A stretch of DNA of 64,000 nucleotides from Calliopsis andreniformis. Taxonomy: Eukaryota > Arthropoda > Insecta > Hymenoptera > Andrenidae. Every line of letters begins with the position of its first letter. Position 1 is the first letter of the stretch. Made by a program: the position numbers and the translations under genes. The notes under the pieces were generated by a model. The model saw nothing but the letters and a program-made list of their open reading frames with translations. It was not told where the DNA came from and made no database searches. The DNA is taken from the NCBI RefSeq assembly GCF_051401765.1, contig NW_027480440.1, positions 1,674,001 through 1,738,000 of the forward strand, in the 5' to 3' direction. Positions 61,438-64,000 of this stretch are shown piece after piece.

Positions 61438-64000
61438 TCCTCAATACTCAATCCTCAATCCTCAATCTTAAATCATCAATATTCAATATTCAGTCCTCAA
61501 TCCTCAATCCTCAATTCTTAATCTTCAATCCTCAATACTCAATCTTTAATCCTCAATCCTCAATCCTCAATCTTCAATCCTCAATCCCCAATACTCAATC
61601 CTCAATCCTCAATCCTCAATCATCAATCCTCAATCTTCAATACTCAATCCTCAATCCTCAATCCTCCATCCTCAATCCTCAATCCTCAATTCTCAATCAT
61701 CAATCCTCAATCTTCAATCCTCAATAATCAATCTTTAAACCTCAATCCTCAATCCTCAATCTTCAATCTTCAATCCTCAATCCGCAATCCTCAATTCTCA
61801 ATCCTCAATCCTCAATCCTCAATCCTGAATCTTCAATCCTCAATACTCAATCTTCAATCCTCAATCCTCAATCCTCAATCCTCAATCCTCAATCCTCAAT
61901 CCTCGGACCTCAAACATGAATACTCAACCCTCAGTCCTCGTCCTCAATCCACATCCCTCAATCCTCAATCCTCAATCTTCAATCATCAATATTCAATCTT
62001 CAGTCCTCAATCCTCAATACTCAATCCTCAATCCTCAATACCCAATCCTCAATCTTCAATACTCAATCCTAAATCCTCAATTCTCAATCCTCAATCCTCA
62101 GTCCTCAGTCCTCAAACCTCAGTCCTCAGCCCTCAGCCATCATCCTCAATCCTCAATCCTCAATCCTCAATCCTCAATCTTCAATCCTCAATACTCAATC
62201 TTCAATCCTCAATCCACAGTCCTTAAACCTCAATTCTGAATCCTCAATCTTGAATCCTCAATCTTCAGCCCTGAGTCCTCAACAATCAGTCGTCAATCCT
62301 GAATCCTCAATAGAATATCCTCAATTCACAGTTTTCAATACTCAATACACAATCTGCAACCTTCAAGCCTCTATCCACAAACATCAATTCTCATCACTCA
62401 ACCCTCAACACTCAGTCCTCAATGTTCAACCCTCAATCCTCAAGCCACAATCCTAAATCGTCAATTTTTGAATCCTCAATCCACAGACCTCAATCTTCAA
62501 TCCTCAATGCTCAATCCTCAATCCTCAATCCTCAGTCCTCAATCCTCAATCCTCAATCCTCAAACCTCAATCCTCAATACTCAATCACCAATCCTCAATC
62601 TACAATCCTCAGTATTCAATCTTTAATCCTCAATCCTCAATCCTCAATCTTCAATCCTCAATCGTCAATCCTCAATCCTCAGTCCTCCATCCTCAATCCT
62701 CAATCCTCAATCCTCAATCCTCAATCCTCAATTCTCAATTTTCAATCCTCAATCCTCAATCCTCAATCTTCAATCCTCAATACTCAATCTTCAATCCTCA
62801 ATCCTCAATCCTCAACCCTCAGTCCTCATTCTTCAACCCTCAATAACCAATCCTCAATCTTCAATCCTCAATCCTCAATCCTCAATTCTCAATCCTCAAT
62901 CCTCAGTCCTCAGACCTCAAACATCAATACTCAACCCTCAGTCCTCGTCCTCAATCCACAACCCTAAATCCTCAATCCTCAATCTTCAATCATCAATATT
63001 CAATCTTCAATCCTCAATCCTCAATCCTCAATCCTGAATCCTCAATCCTCAATCCGCGGACCTCAAACATGAATACTCAACCCTCAGTCCTCGTCCTCAA
63101 TCCACAACCCTCAATCCTCAATCCACAACCCTCAATCCTCAATCCTCAATCTTCAATCATCAATATTCAATCTTCAGTCCTCAATCCTCAATACTCAATC
63201 CTCAATCCTCAATCCTCAATCCTCAATGTTCAATCCGCAATACCCAATCCTCAATCTGCAATCCTCAATCCTCAATCCTCAGTCCTCAATCCTCAATCCT
63301 CAATACTCAGTCCTCAAACCTCAATCCTGAAACCTCAATCCTGAATCCTCAATCTTCAGACCTCAGTCCTCAACAATCAGTTGTCAATTCTCAATCCTCA
63401 ATAGAATATCATCAATTCACAGCTCTCAATACTCAATACTCAATCTGCAATCTTTAAATCTCTATCCACAAACACCAATTCTCATCACTCAGCCCTCAAC
63501 ACTCAGTCCTCAATGTTCAATCCTCAATCCTCAATCCACAATCCCCAATCCTCAATCTTCCATCCTCAATACTCAATCCCCAATCCTCAGTCTTCAATCC
63601 TCAATCCTCAATCCTCAATTCTCAATCCTCAACCCTCAGTCCTCAGTCCTTAAACCTCAATCCTCAACCCTCAGCCCTCATCCTCAATCCTCAATCCTCA
63701 ATCCTCAATCCTCAATCCTCAACCTTCAATCCTCAATACTCAATCTTCAATCCTCGATCCTCAATCCTCAGTCCACAAACCTCAATTCTGAATCCTCAAT
63801 CCTGAATCCTCAATCTCCAGCCCTCAGTCTTGAACAATCAGGTGACAATCCTCAATCCTCAATAGAATATCCTCAATTCACAGATTTCAATACTCAATAC
63901 TCAATTTGCAATCTTCAGATCTCTATCCACAAACATCAATTCTCATCACTCAACCCTCAACACTCAGTCCCCAATCCTCAATCTTCAATCCTCAATCCTC
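61438..64000 (+). repeat. 2,788-bp tandem repeat, copy 2 (cut by window edge)
   Basis: Copy 2 covers 2,563 of the 2,788 bp. B 61,904, A-ii 62,311, B 63,057, A-iv 63,402 and A-i 63,863 all lie 2,788 bp after their partners. The array continues past the window, so whether more copies follow cannot be seen here. Confidence 0.88.

Larger units (their letters stand above)
1..64000 (+). repeat. Heptanucleotide satellite array, unit TCAATCC, filling the window
   Basis: Nearly every base can be parsed into 7-bp units of the form TCAATCC. Common variants are TCAGTCC, TCAATAC, TCAATCT, TCAACCC, TCAATTC, TCAATCG, TCAATCA, TCAAACC, GCAATCC, TGAATCC, TTAATCC and TCCATCC. The TCA at the start of the unit is the most constant part and the last four positions vary most. 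The + strand has very few G residues, so the two strands are extremely asymmetric. The array begins and ends inside repeat sequence. No unique sequence, RNA gene or mobile-element gene interrupts it. Phase is kept for hundreds of bases at a time and is shifted mainly at recurrent 6-bp units (TCGTCC, TCATCC, TCATTC). The sequence shows the repeat directly; its function and host are unknown. Confidence 0.98.

Noticed and set aside
1..64000. Telomere array
   Set aside because: The bottom-strand unit TTGAGGA matches the plant-type TTTAGGG at five of seven positions, but no run of true telomere units exists. Single CCCTAAA strings near 60,174 and 62,962 are one-base variants of CCCTCAA.
1..64000. 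CRISPR array
   Set aside because: There is no alternation of constant repeats with unique spacers of fixed length. The variable parts are one-base variants of the same heptamer, and no cas-like gene is present.
1..64000. Bacterial surface-repeat or ice-nucleation-type protein gene spanning the array
   Set aside because: Frequent + strand stops (TAA, TAG, TGA from variant units and the A/C cores) and 6-bp phase slips break any single frame. No signal peptide, anchor or unique domain is present at either side.
1..64000. tRNA, rRNA, riboswitch or terminator hairpins
   Set aside because: A strand almost free of G cannot form the required stems. Scanning both strands by eye showed no candidate; a covariance-model search would be decisive.

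Overview
The whole 64 kb window is one degenerate heptanucleotide satellite. On the + strand the unit is TCAATCC (bottom strand GGATTGA). It runs from the first base to the last, so neither end of the array is in view. I find no unique-sequence gene, no tRNA or rRNA, no recognisable mobile-element gene, no CRISPR array and no credible promoter or terminator. The + strand is nearly G-free. Because 7 is not a multiple of 3, all three + frames of a perfect array read the same cyclic heptapeptide (S-S-I-L-N-P-Q), while each bottom-strand frame meets a TGA every 21 bp. This explains the many overlapping + strand open frames; I do not call any of them a gene.

The source organism cannot be assigned from this sequence. 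Short heptamer repeats are known in bacteria (the STRRs of filamentous cyanobacteria, the TAACTGA repeats of Beggiatoaceae), and long simple satellites are typical of eukaryotic heterochromatin. Nothing here (no gene, intron or rRNA) decides between them.

Above the heptamer there is a clear higher-order structure built from recurrent landmark blocks, which are patterned runs of variant units. Family A (core TAGAATATCC) has 55 copies in four subfamilies. Family B (core CGGACC, with a GTCCTCGTCC phase slip) has 38 copies. Family C (core TAGAGTATCC, ending in CTCATGG) has 12 copies. A D-type block occurs four times. A, C and D look like diverged versions of one ancestral element of about 130 bp.

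Layout: 0-7.7 kb holds D/A/B blocks with internal copies. 7.7-12.1 kb is a 4.36 kb block repeated at 17.2-21.6 kb and partly at 25.0-27.1 kb. 13.4-17.2 kb is a C/A cluster with short-range duplications. 22.2-33.1 kb is a mosaic of copies at offsets 4,904, 2,446 and 2,236 bp. 33.1-38.7 kb is mixed. 38.7-44.0 kb is repeated almost unchanged at 44.9-50.1 kb (offset 6,183 bp). 50.1-58.6 kb is mixed and includes a third large S1/D copy. 58.65 kb to the right edge is a 2,788 bp tandem repeat, nearly two full copies.

The array carries a readable recombination record: chimeric blocks joined inside short shared tracts, a deletion of exactly 95 heptamers, and shared substitutions that order three copies of one block. 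The best-supported interpretation is a satellite evolving by unequal homologous exchange and segmental duplication. Coordinates of block edges are approximate because they were judged by eye.
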